A stretch of 64,000 nucleotides of DNA from Marsupella aquatica (taxonomy: Eukaryota; Marchantiophyta), in assembly GCA_973895155.1 (NCBI GenBank), contig OZ316894.1, positions 22,506,001 to 22,570,000 of the forward strand, given 5' to 3'. A program made the translations under genes and the position numbers. Each line of letters opens with the position of its first letter. The stretch's first letter is position 1. The notes beneath the pieces were generated by a model. The model was not told the DNA's origin. It made no database searches and saw only the letters and a list, made by a program, of their open reading frames with translations. Shown piece after piece: positions 24,861 through 36,078 of the stretch.

Positions 24861-25196
24861 AACATTAATATTTATAAGGGGGCTGCCAAAATAAGTTCAA
24901 AATACTCTAGAATACTAAAATTAAAAGGGTCCATAAATTAATTAAAAATGTATATGATACACAGGCTGCCCCTTGATAAGGCACATTGAAATAAGAATAT
25001 ATGACACCAACATTAATATTTATAAGGGGGCTGCCAAAATAAGTTCAAAATACTCTAGAATACTAAAATTAAAAGGGTCCATAAATTAATTAAAAATGTA
25101 TATGATACACAGGCTGCCCCTTGATAAGGCACATTGAAATAAGAATATATGACACCAAAGATAAGGCACATTGAAATAAGAATATATGACACCAAA
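24861..25196. repeat. Recent 148-bp tandem duplication plus nested 37-bp copy
   Basis: 24861-25008 and 25009-25156 appear identical base for base. The last 37 bp (GATAAGGCACATTGAAATAA... to GACACCA) are then repeated a third time at 25160-25196. Lack of divergence implies a recent event or an assembly artefact. Confidence 0.95.
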
Positions 25197-25660
25197 ACTC
25201 TGAATAAGACAAAATCTTAAAGGTGGATTCACCATATATAGAAGTTTCATAGTCTTTACCTATAAGTTACATTAATTGTACATCGAAGTTACTGTATTTG
25301 TCCTTCACCAAGAAAGTATTGTATCTCTGTGAACTTTAAAGGTAGATAATTTTTGCATTTACTTTCTTATAATCACAATCTAAATACTTTTGAATAAGAT
25401 AGGATAGCTTGTGTTTCATAAATTAGTTAGATTATTCAATTCTCAAATAATTAAGATGCCATAAACTTTATTTTGGATAAGCTAAAATAGCTGTGTCTTG
25501 GAGATTTTTTTCTTATGAAAGTATTTCATCTGTATTTTCATCCATGATGAGATCCTAAACCTTTGAAATTATTTTTGGAACTCCCCCACCCCCCTTCATT
25601 TAAATGCACACTATAATTGGAATAGTATGGTTAAGAATGTTTACAATAAACTTATATATC

Positions 25661-25996
25661 TTATTTATAAAATGCCAACTACAAGTTAGAGTTGGGGCCT
25701 AGGCTCCTAGAGTGAAGTCTCTAGACTGTAACTCCATGGCTCATCATGTGGATTGGAAAACTCATGACCATGATGTATGTCAAATAATAAGTATGTATGC
25801 CATTTGTCATGATTCATATTTACATTAAAAATGGACTTTATGACCACCATAACATATGTGCATAGAAAGAGAGATGTGCATAGAAAGAGCATGGTGTGCT
25901 AGATATGATTATTAAAATGATTACATGCATGATAATTTTTTTTAATTTATTAACCTTCAAAAAATATGAATAAAGATTATATTTTGGTGACACTAT
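25661..25996 (+). repeat. Dispersed repeat R1, long copy
   Basis: About 335 bp align along their whole length with 52192-52546 and in part with 6290-6361. Landmarks are TAGAGTTGGGGCCTAGGCT, TAGAGTGAAG.CTCTAGA, ATGTGCATAGAAAGAG and a closing TATTTTGGTGACACT. AT-rich, no open frame. The unit could be a MITE, an LTR or a SINE tail; I cannot tell which. Confidence 0.8.
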
Positions 25997-26785
25997 TCAG
26001 GACCTTTAAATTGGCTACAGTACACAATACTGAAACTAGTTTCCAACTACATGTAACTACAAAGAAGGTTAAAATTTGTTTTGATCTATTTTTATTTATG
26101 GGCCCCAATGACGAGTCCATAACAAAATCCCTGGCACGAGGACACGCCATGTCAGCAAGGACGGTGACAAACAGGGCACGATGGTTTTGCAAAGGAAAAT
26201 AACCACCCGGATCTTGTTTGCGGAAATTTGTGTGTAAAATTTTTGGTCACCATGCCAAAATTCTAGGAGTGAAATTAAACCGAATATAAAGGAGGAGATT
26301 AACTTTTTTTGTACAATAACCATTTTATTTACTTTCTGATTTTTTGTAAATTCAAAGTATTCATATAAATAATGTATTTTTCACACTAAACTTGGATAAG
26401 TAACCAGATAAATCAATGTTTAATTGCAAGTGACGGTTAAATAACTACCCTTGAAACAGGTAACAGCCTAAACAAGTAGCCCCGTGGTTTGTGCTTTGGA
26501 CCATAGGGAACCCATTGCTTCACCGGAAAATCAAAGCTTACTCATCATAGGCAGAAAACAAAGTGGGCCACAACATCTCCACGTCAAGAAGGTATTTCAC
26601 AAAAAATTCACTTCTTTGCTAAAAAAAACAACTTTACTTGATCAAACACACATTACTTTTAATTAGATGAGTCCACGGATTAATTAAAACAATAATCATT
26701 TAAAACTGGGTCCAAGTGCAGAGTTCAAATCTAATGGTTGGACGAGAGAGAGACTCATATTGTGTAGGATGGGGTACACTACACT

Positions 26786-27170
26786 AATTGTCTCTTGTTG
26801 TTATTTATCATGATGTGACCAAGATTGGAACCCACCAGACAACCTTGAGCAAAAGCCCAGTTTCCGCGTTCTCAGGAATCAGTGATTCAGTGATCAGCAG
26901 AGAATAAGAATATGTGGAAGAGCTACAGTACTTATCTCGTGTTGTTATTCATTCTGACATGATTTACGACCATGCCACGAAGGAGGCTGACCAAAATTGG
27001 AAGGGGTGCAGGAAACCAACCAGACCACCTTTCCCTTGAACGAAGTTTCTCACGAAGTAGTGATTCAGGGAGTGGTACAGTTCTTATCTCGTGTTGTTAT
27101 TAGAATGTGATTCCCTACATCGACACGAACTGGGCTGACCAAAATTGACCAAAGTGCTGCTAGAATTTCA
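26786..27170. repeat. Degenerate tandem array
   Basis: Three loosely related units share TATCTCGTGTTGTTATT (near 26930 and 27078, weaker near 26790), a GACCAAAATTGG block and a TTCTC...GTGATTCAG block. Period is about 148 bp. Confidence 0.6.
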
Positions 27171-28182
27171 TATCAGATATGGAGTTCTGTACAGTAAATC
27201 GGAGGGCTTCCCTTGAAGAACGTGCACATTTCTTAACAGATTCTCGATTGATCACAGAGCAAGCGGGCAGGGGCTACAGACCTACAGGAAACTACCATTC
27301 GCCACACCACTCCATCCAATATTGGAGCGGAAGGCAAACGGCGTGCATGCCCAATTGCCCAATTAAAGTTTGAACGAACCCAGAAGCTCAGTCACGCCAA
27401 GTCCTCCCAGGTTCCAAGGTTTCTCACTGATTCCAAGGCCCGAATCGGTGAACTGGTGAAGGAATTGCCCGTTAGCCAAACTCCTTCAACACAAGTGGCC
27501 GTTGTCGGCACCATAGAAATGAGCTTCCACAGTTCCACTGGAATTCGTGACCCGAAAGTTGACCAGCACCTTGAGATTGCCGTTTGCCAACTCCAGTCTA
27601 AGTATACTGCCTACGAACAGAGATGCAATCGTAGTGATTCAAATGTGTGAACTTGCCAGTTTTCTCTTCATATGAACTTGCTGGCAAATCCATTACCTAT
27701 CCTAGTCACCTAATAGTGGGCTCTGTGTATTACTTATATGACTATGTGGCCATGCTGCTTTTTTTTTCTCAAAAACTTAACCACCTCTCGAGGTAGTCTA
27801 AAGAATGGAAAGGGAGGTTCATTTCTATTCAGGCTCTTTGCACTTATTTTCTCCCCACTGGACACATGTTGGCTCAAGCATTTTAATCTAGCCAACCCTA
27901 AGTTTGCAACGGGTGAGCGGACCATTAGTGTGCCAAAGTTCTTGTAAAGGCCCCTTACTAGATACCAAGTTTGGGGCATTAAGTATAGGGAGACACTAGG
28001 GCACCCAAAAAGGCAAAGAGTGCATGAAGGCAACAAATGAATCCTGAGTTGCTGCCTTTGATGAGTACCAGGGTAATTTCTGAGGTTTTTCTTTTTGGCT
28101 CGCATGAACAAATTGCTCCTCGTTTACTTTATGGAGGTGGTCTAAAATTCTAGACAAAACAGCGTCAGCATTCCCTTGGGCC

Positions 28183-28230
28183 CACAACTTGCCTTCCCCA
28201 CAACTTGCCTTCCCCACAACTTGCCTTGCA
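28183..28230. repeat. 16-bp x 3 tandem repeat
   Basis: CACAACTTGCCTTCCC occurs three times in a row; the third unit has a changed end. Confidence 0.95.
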
Positions 28231-30722
28231 AGATCAATTGACACCCTACCTAAAGGGCCCCCAGTCCTTGGAAAGCAATCTGCAAGTGGAAAGCGAATCA
28301 AATGAAGCAATGGGCCCTGACATCATGTAAAGCCATCCGCTACCGTAGTGGAGAGAAGTGGAAAAGGGCACAAAATGAAGCAACTGCCCTGCCATCTTGT
28401 GAAGCCACCCTGACAACCTAAACAAGAGGTCCAAAGCATGGCGAAAAGAATTGACGCGCAAAAGAGTTGACGCGCAAAAGGACACCCATGTTACTCCGTG
28501 GACCATCTGGATCGAGATTGCTCAATAATATTAAACTCATTCAAGGTCTTCAAGAAAGCTCAATGGAATTCATTCTGGCTTGTTTACTGTAAGTACTTCA
28601 TGGATGGGAAAAGGAATACCTCCCTTTTTGGGGTCTAGAAACTACAGCAAGTATACTAAGTCAGAGAAAAAATAAAAAATGTGTAAGTCTTTGCCCTAAA
28701 GCCCCTCCTGTACAGCTGGCCATGGGGGTTCCTCACTGCCATGGCCATGTTCTCACGGAAAATTGTCTGGTTCAAAATCATGCGATCTGCCAATAGAGAT
28801 CCGGCCCACACGGAAATAAAGGATAGCCTTAGAGGATCTCCATAGATTGATAGAGCAGTATGGTCAACGAAAGTTCCCCATGTGCCAGTCATGGCCAATC
28901 AATGGAGGATTGTCTTGACACTTGTTGACTGGTGATCTTCGTTCGTTCGTTGCTTTGCAGGCTGTACTAGGTCCCACACTAACATCATTTTGACAGTTTG
29001 AGACTGGAGTCTGGAGTCAAGCTGTGGAAGTTTACCCTTGCAAACTCTCTTCTTCTTCTTTTTTAATTTTTTTTACAAAAGGCAGAGCCCCTAAACTTTA
29101 TTCCACAAGGAAGCCCGAGGGCACAACAACAAGGAAGCTAGGGAAAACCAAAGAAAAATGCCTGGAGGAAGGAGGCAGAGTGAAAAAAACCGAGCAATTA
29201 AGGGGGGCCAGGAGAGGGAGCACCCCCATAGAGATATAGATGGGAACCACCAACCCAAACTGCCAAAGAGGAGGGGCAGAATAAAAGGGAAGGAGGCTCC
29301 CCAGAGTGAGGAGGACCAACCAGAAAACTATGCCGAGTAATTCCATGCAACCAAAATCAGCCACCATGCATCCAATAGCAGCCATCCAATCAGGAAACAG
29401 CCAGGAAAGAAACTGGGCAACAGGCTCCCTTGCAAACTCTTTGACTTTGTTTACACTATTTTCTACCATTTTCTTGTCCTGGTAACTGCACATAAAAATA
29501 TGACACAGTGGCCTTAGGACATCCCTCCATACCATGATATACCTCTTTATTTTCTTTAAATTAATGAGTGCATGCCTTATATTATCACAATTTGATGTGT
29601 CCTCAATCTTCAGGAATGTATTATTTAGTTTGATTTGCCTCCTTTATCGGGTTTCTTGCCTTTGAGATTGTATCACCCTCAATCTCAATGGCGTTTGGGG
29701 CCTTTTGTTCTTTGGAATATTATTTACTTTGAATTATAGGGCGTCTCAAATCTTAAAAGTTGTGGAAGATGACTTTGGTCATAAACAAATTGTTGTAACT
29801 TTCTCACAATTTATATACAAGTTTTTTTGAATTTTGTCATTAGCCTCTACAGTGAACTTGCAATCATGGCATATGAGGCAAAAAGTGATGGACTAGGAAA
29901 TTGGTAGTCCATAAATTTTCCCTGTCCTTAACCTTGACTACTAAGTTAAGGTCCATTGTCCTTAAAGCACCACTGTACATGACAAAACCTGGATTTTTAG
30001 ACCTTTTTTTCATGAAATTGTGGAACAAAGTCTCACTCAAGGAGAGAAATGTGAAAAAGTTAGAAGTATTGGACACTTCTCCTTTTATAAGGACAGTGGT
30101 GGCTTAACCTTCACTCCTAAGTCAAGGTAGGTCCATGAATTGGAAGCTGAATTGGAAGCTTTGAGAAGCCTTATTATTCGTCAAATGAGGACAGATGGGA
30201 TGTCATGAATGTGGGAAACGTTTACTTTTGCCCCTTAAATCAAATCAGTTATCTTCTATACTGTAGATGTGTAGGGAGCCGTCCTCAAGATCTCAATAAT
30301 GGTATAGAGTAACGTAATGGCTACCCTTGCTCGTATCCACACTCGAGAGGCTCCACGCATGTTTTTAGTGTGATCGGGAGTAACAACTACTGTAGAACTT
30401 TCCAGTCAAAGCCTGCCCCCCCTCGATTGTCCCTACGACATGGTGGGTTGGCAGGAGCCGAGAGACACGGTTTGCAAGGTAGTGTTGCATGTTCTTCGGT
30501 AACAAGTTTTACCGATAAAAGTTGACAGCAGTCAAGAAGTCCACATGATTATGTCTTGGTCAAGCTAATCATTATGCAGAAGAATTCGCTACAACCAGAA
30601 CGGTCGACGATTAAGCGTTTTCTTGCTTTGTGCATGGAATTCGGCGCCTATATTTGCGGAGTCTACAGTCGATCTGCTCGCCGTAATTCAAACGGTTGTA
30701 TCACTGCATGTCTTAGTTGACG

Positions 30723-30819
30723 CTTGTGATCGTTACGAACAACCTTCCCAGAAGATAAATAAGGGTCTAAGATACTTGTGATCGTTACGAACAACTTTCC
30801 CAGAAGATAAATAAGGGTC
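30723..30819. repeat. 45-bp direct repeat
   Basis: CTTGTGATCGTTACGAACAA...AAATAAGGGTC occurs at 30723-30767 and 30775-30819 with one difference. It lies about 650 bp upstream of the hydrolase ATG. Confidence 0.9.
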
Positions 30820-31467
30820 ACAGCATTCGGATTCATGCACCTTGTCAATACTTCGGTTCTCAGGCACTCCCCGTCTCTCCCACAACAATCCATCCAATCT
30901 GCTTGGTAGGTGTCAATTCCTGCCAATCTCTCCTTCGCAGTCTCTCCAGTCGTCATCCTCCCTATTGATTCTCCTGTCTTGATCTTTGACTAACTCTTCC
31001 GAGTAAACCAATCTCGACCTCTTCTGCGCCAGTCCTTTTGCATCTCTCCTATTTCGATCCTTTTCCAAAATTTTCTGGGTCAAGCGTGCTTCTTCTATTG
31101 CGTTCACTTTCCGTTGTCAAGTGCTGTACATGCAAACCTTCCGGTAAAAGTTCGTCCGTTCACTCTTCCAATCACCTTCCGATCACATTCCGTTCAGCAA
31201 ACCATCTCAAAAAGTCGGGACCGATTCAGTAGAATTAATGTCACTGAACTGTTTATGTCGCGAGCTTTGAAGAATCCGGAGGTTTTGAAAACTGTCTAAA
31301 AAATATCGCAGTCACTCAGTCGGACATATCCAGAGTCTAGAATACTCACGGAGTAGTCAGGGATTGGATTTCCTCGTGCAGCTAGAGGCGGAGTGCGTAT
31401 CTTTTCAGAGCGTTGATTTGTTGTGAACATTGCACATCAGTCAGAAGAGCACCTGCATCGATCGATC

Positions 31468-32472
31468 ATGGCCACATCTGCAATACAATTTGATGAGGAG
31501 GGCTTCTTGAATGTGCGTGGCATGCGTCTGAACACTTGTCGTTGGCTTCCTGTGGAGAAGGACGTGAAAGGGCTGGTATTCCTATGTCACGGATATGGAA
31601 TGGAGTGCACAATTTATACACGTGAGACCGGTCAGAGGCTGGCTAGCGCGGGATTCGGTGTGTACGGGATCGATTACGAGGGTCATGGGAAGTCGGAAGG
31701 GCTGCATGGATTTGTGCCGAACTTCGACGACCTTGTGACAGATTGCGCTACGTTTTTCAATAGTGTGATGGATCGCGAGGAGTATACTGGCAAGCCCAGC
31801 TTCCTTCTCGGGGAGAGCATGGGTGGAGCGGTGTCAATCCTACTCAGTCGGAGGGACCCCGCTCGGTGGAGTGGACTCGTGCTTGTAGCTCCCATGTTGA
31901 AGATATCTCGGGAATTAAAGCCTGCTCCGTTAGTCGTGACTGTGCTTTCTCAGCTGTGTATATTCATTCCGACATGGAAGATAGTGCCTGTGAAGGATCT
32001 CATCGCGAAAACGTTTAAGGACCCCATCAAGCGAGAGGAAATTCGGTCCAACCCGTACGCTTACCAAGGAAAGCCTCGACTGAAGACCGCGGTTGAGATG
32101 CTGCGTGTCAGCAATTTCGTCGAGGAGCATTTGGCTGAAGTGTCGTTGCCATTCTTGTGCGTGCACGGGTTGGACGATAAGGTGAACGAACCGGAAGGCA
32201 GCCAAAAGCTCTACGAATCGGCTAACAGCTTTGACAAGACTCTCAAATTGTACCCCGGGATGTGGCATGGGCTGACCACCGGCGAGCCCGAGGATAATGT
32301 TGATCTTGTATTCGAGGATATGACGAGATGGCTTAACCAGCGTGCCGACACTGGGTTCCACAGCCCAACCCTCCGCAGCAACTCCATCGGCGCATTCTCT
32401 GACGACTCTAAGTCCAAGTTCAACGTTCAAACGACCGGACAAGACAGTCTTTTGCGGCTGCTCTCATTTTGA
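31468..32472 (+). CDS. Monoacylglycerol lipase-like alpha/beta hydrolase, 334 aa
   Basis: An intronless gene of the plant MAGL/caffeoylshikimate-esterase family, which hydrolyses monoacylglycerols or related esters. The protein opens like its relatives (DEEGFLNVRGMRLNTCRWLP). It has the oxyanion motif HGYG at 41-44, the nucleophile elbow GESMGG with Ser117, the acid in HGLDDKV (Asp237) and the catalytic His267 in MWHGL, so the triad is complete. No signal peptide or membrane segment is evident, suggesting the cytosol or a membrane-surface role. The frame is open upstream to 31423 without an ATG; the ATG at 31468 (context ATCATGGCC) gives the normal family length. The tail after about residue 295 is Ser-rich and variable. 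Substrate cannot be decided from sequence. Confidence 0.93.
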   Translation: MATSAIQFDEEGFLNVRGMRLNTCRWLPVEKDVKGLVFLCHGYGMECTIYTRETGQRLASAGFGVYGIDYEGHGKSEGLHGFVPNFDDLVTDCATFFNSVMDREEYTGKPSFLLGESMGGAVSILLSRRDPARWSGLVLVAPMLKISRELKPAPLVVTVLSQLCIFIPTWKIVPVKDLIAKTFKDPIKREEIRSNPYAYQGKPRLKTAVEMLRVSNFVEEHLAEVSLPFLCVHGLDDKVNEPEGSQKLYESANSFDKTLKLYPGMWHGLTTGEPEDNVDLVFEDMTRWLNQRADTGFHSPTLRSNSIGAFSDDSKSKFNVQTTGQDSLLRLLSF

Positions 32473-33320
32473 TTGCACTGCACGTACCACATGAATGCAG
32501 CTCCAGAATCGTATCACATCTATTGCGTTGTATCCCTCTGCAGCTCACAGGGGACTACTTTCCATCTGCAACTCGCAGAGACAGGTTGATCACATGAGGA
32601 TGCTCCACTCGCTGTTGGGTATTCTGGATTTCGACGATCCACAGTCACTGAATTTTGAAGGTGTCCTTACCGTGTTACTGATTTCGCTAACCCATTCTCA
32701 AATTCTTCCATGTCGGTGAAGCGGTCGTGTGGGTCCGTGGGCAATAACGCTATGATCGAATTCGTTGAAAACTGATACTGTTAACTGCAGTTTCCGAATC
32801 GGAAGCCAGGCCGTAATTCCTTGTCGAAGCTGTTCTACGAATAGAACTACTCATGAGGCGCATAATGAAGGCTGCCCTTCTAGTTTCACAGTTCAGGATT
32901 TAACTAGGCCGTGCATACGGGAAGAAGGTGCTGAGGCCACAAAGAGAGTCGAGTTCCTCTCACTGTACAGACAGGTCCCAATCTCATGTTCTTCCTAATA
33001 TAAGAGCTGGGAGCTTGGGAACAATTTTGTAGTTGACGTAGATACCACTCATGTAAAATATTGATTGGGTAGGGTTGGCAATGACCGACTATGATTAATC
33101 TATGTCGGACAGAGCTATAGTTAAACGTTCGCTGAGGAGCACACATTTTGAACTAATCACAATCTGTATTATAATTCTCCATTTAAAAGCCTTCGCGCTT
33201 CCCAGCAACGCCCTCGTTGTTTCCGCTTGAAAATCTACAGGACTTTGTTCGCACTTTGATTTCGACTCGTAAAAGTATGTATCAGCATCGATTCTTAAAG
33301 AATAAATCGACAATTGTGTA

Positions 33321-33441
33321 GAATGTATCAAGAATAATTACGTCGAATCCTTCACAATGTCTGTATCTATTCATAGAGAATGAATGGATAATTATTTGGA
33401 ATGTATCGAGAATAATTACGTTGAATCCTTCACAATGTCTG
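33321..33441. repeat. 43-bp direct repeat
   Basis: GAATGTATC.AGAATAATTACG and TGAATCCTTCACAATGTCTG recur at 33321-33363 and 33399-33441, with an imperfect AGAATAAATCGACAATTGTGT/AGAATGAATGGATAATTATTT lead. It is probably a 78-bp duplication that has diverged. Confidence 0.85.
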
Positions 33442-33942
33442 CGAACAAGGGGCATATATTTTCGTGCAGAGCAACCTCCTGCACGAACGCTATACAGCTG
33501 CTGTTCAAGTATCTACGGGGAGCATGGAAAGCAGTGCTGTTTTACAGTTCGACCAGTGTGGTAAGGTCCGAGTGGAGAACTGACTAGATCCCAACTGCCT
33601 TCAAATATTGTAGCCACTGTGCCTTCAAATATTGTAGCCACTGTAGGATTCTTTTAGGTTGGCCTTAGCCCACCGAAAAGTTGGGAAATGTGCACAATCC
33701 GCGTGAGAACATAATCTTTAGATAAATTCATATAATATATATTGTAACGTGGCCTTACCGCCCCCTGAAGAAGCGAGGGCCTTAGCTCGAGTTTCGAGGG
33801 CTATTATTGACCAAAATGCTCTGGTGACAACAGGTTAATACATTGAAAGGTCTACGATATTTTCACTAATTTTAGTACAAGCAGAGTAGAAGTTTCACGA
33901 TTAGCTGATTCAAATCTTGACTCTGCATTTTTTCAATAAATA

Positions 33943-34093
33943 CACTGAAAATTGAAAGTGGCTTATAACTTGATGGTATGAGTCTTTAAAATAACCTTTA
34001 GTTTTTCACCTGCAAGTCAACTGAAAATTGAAAGTGGCTTATAACTTGATGGTAGGAGTCTTAAAATAACCTTTAGTTTTTCACCCGCAAGGA
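33943..34093. repeat. Tandem duplication, 77-bp period
   Basis: ACTGAAAATTGAAAGTGGCT to TTTTTCACC.GCAAG occurs twice, with few differences. Confidence 0.95.
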
Positions 34094-34588
34094 ACTAGAG
34101 AAGGAGTAAACATAAAAATAAAAACACTAATATTTTATATTAACACAATGAAAATTAATTTACTATAATTTACCCCTCCTCATTCCATGATGAATAATTC
34201 ATTGTGACTTTGATGGAAGTGTACTGTAGCTTACCTATTCCTCTACTATACGCAAAACTAAAAATATTTGAATCTATGAACATCCAATGATTACAATTAA
34301 ACTCAAAAACCAATGTTGTGGAGCACCATTTTACTAAAAATTAAAAAGAGAAAAATCATGAAAGCCATATCAGAATTCTTCGTCACCTTAAAGATTCCAG
34401 GCCATTCCTGTCACTTCGAACTGTTTCTAAAGCTCTCTGGTCCAGGAAAATCTCTGGAAATTGGGTGGAGAAAGAAATGGGAAATGAGACTGAAGTGCGT
34501 TCCATTTTTGAAGCATTGTCCACCGATTTTGTAGTCACCAAGGATAGAGGCATCGCCAGGGTTGTCCTTCCTGCTTCATTGGTCGGTG

Positions 34589-35032
34589 TTACCATAGTGC
34601 CAAAGTATCCCCAGAAGTGTCTGATTGTAGTTGCTAACTATAGGAATGGAGGAATCAAACAAGCACTCCGAAAGGCTAAGTGAGGCAGGAGAGAGCTCGT
34701 TACCATAGTGCCAAAGTATCCCCAGAAGTGTCTGATTGTAGTTGCTAACTATAGGAATGGAGGAATCAAACAAGCACTCCGAAAGGCTAAGTGAGGCAGG
34801 AGAGAGCTCGTTACCATAGTGCCAAAGTATCCCCAGAAGTGTCTGATTGTAGTAGCCAACTATATGAATGGAGGAATCAAACAAGCACTCCCAAAGGCTA
34901 AGTGAGGCAGGAGAGAGCTCGTTACCATAGTGCCAAAGTATCCCCAGAAGTGACTGATTGTAGTTGCCAACTATCGGAATGGAGGAATCAAACAAGCACT
35001 CCCAAAGGCTAAGTGAGGCAGGAGAGAGCTCA
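34589..35032. repeat. Minisatellite, 111 bp x 4
   Basis: Exact 111-bp periods start at TTACCATAGTGCCAAAGTAT (34589, 34700, 34811, 34922). Each unit ends in GCAGGAGAGAGCTC. A diverged partial fifth unit follows to about 35110. Confidence 0.95.
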
Positions 35033-36078
35033 CAACGCTCCTGCACAACACTAGAAGTGGAGGAATCAAACGAGCGCTCCAATCATGAGTGAGGGAAGAG
35101 AGAGCTCACAATTCTTCCTGCCATGCCATGGCGGTATTCCGCACCACAAACAGATAGATATTCTCGTGACGGACTGAGGGACGGGATCATTCACTTTGTG
35201 ACCAAACGGTGGTTACCTCAGGTCTGGCGAGTCCTCAACCTAGTACATTTTGGATTTCCATTCAAGCTCTGTGGTTCTTCCATTCAAGTCTGGCAGCTAC
35301 CCGATTTTCATACAAAGAGCATTTTGGGATCCCAGCTGGATGAATGTCCCATCCGTGCTTGTGACTCACTAGTGGACATATCCTATCCAAGCTTCTACTC
35401 TCATAAGTAAACAAGTAAGTGACAACCATACTTTTTGATTCAAGTCTGGCAGGTACTCCACTTTCATACAAAGAGCATTTTTGGGGGGATCCCGGCCAAG
35501 CTTATGACTCAAAAGTGGAGACGTTTTCTACAACCATAGCTGAGTCAACAGGCCATAATCTATCATCTCCCAGAAGCGGTTTGGCAGACACTGTATTACA
35601 AAGGTAGCCAAAAATTGTCATAAATTGTACACTAGTGAAGGCAAATCCTTTCCGAGCACCATTTACAATACAAGACACGCCTGGAGCTCCAATCTCCAAT
35701 GCGAGCCTAAGTTTACATGTCTACTTTCTAACTTAGCAATGAATCGCCTGGGGGACTGAAACAGGTCCAAATGAGAAAGAATTGAAATAGTCTACCTAAC
35801 ATGACAAGCTTTCAGTTCTTCGACCCTCTGACAATAGGCTATTTGACTACTATCCACTGAACGTTTCTAGATGAACCAGTAGAGCCAATTGTGGAGAGCT
35901 GAATCAAGGACCAGTCCAAAATGCCCTCTCCCTGTTGTCCATTTTAGCGCTTACAAATTGTTCACCCAGCTTCTACTGAGATTCAATCCAGGAGGTTCCA
36001 TCAGGCCCCGCCCAAGTTGTAAGCCCCACCGCGTAAGCTGAGTGGATGATTGTTAAGAGTCGTAGCAAACTCTGCTCA

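Larger units (their letters stand above)
20828..31467. other. 10.6-kb gene-free spacer with repeats
   Basis: No recognisable gene. It holds the WLM 3' UTR, a 114-bp tandem repeat (22115-22443), an LTR-like relic (about 22940-23311), a poly-G run (24757-24775), a near-perfect 148-bp duplication (24861-25196), the R1 repeat (25661-25996), a degenerate array (26786-27170) and short duplications near 28183 and 30723. A stop-free stretch without an ATG at about 27257-27650 (+) translates to a mixed-composition peptide that I cannot assign. The part after about 31000 should include the promoter of the hydrolase at 31468. Confidence 0.5.
32473..36078. other. Spacer with tandem repeats
   Basis: No gene recognised. 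Seen: a 43-bp direct repeat (33321, 33399), a doubled TGCCTTCAAATATTGTAGCC near 33595-33645, a 77-bp tandem duplication (33943-34093) and a 111-bp minisatellite (34589-35032). A 168-codon minus-strand frame at 34576-35082 exists only because the 111-bp unit is stop-free and divisible by three. Confidence 0.5.

Noticed and set aside
29098-29535. 145-codon minus-strand hydrophobic open frame starting with ATG
   Set aside because: The opposite strand is a purine-rich low-complexity stretch. The hydrophobic translation is what its complement would give, and no splice context or family match is evident.
34576-35082. 168-codon minus-strand open frame
   Set aside because: It consists almost wholly of the 111-bp minisatellite, stays open only because 111 is divisible by three, and shows no family likeness.
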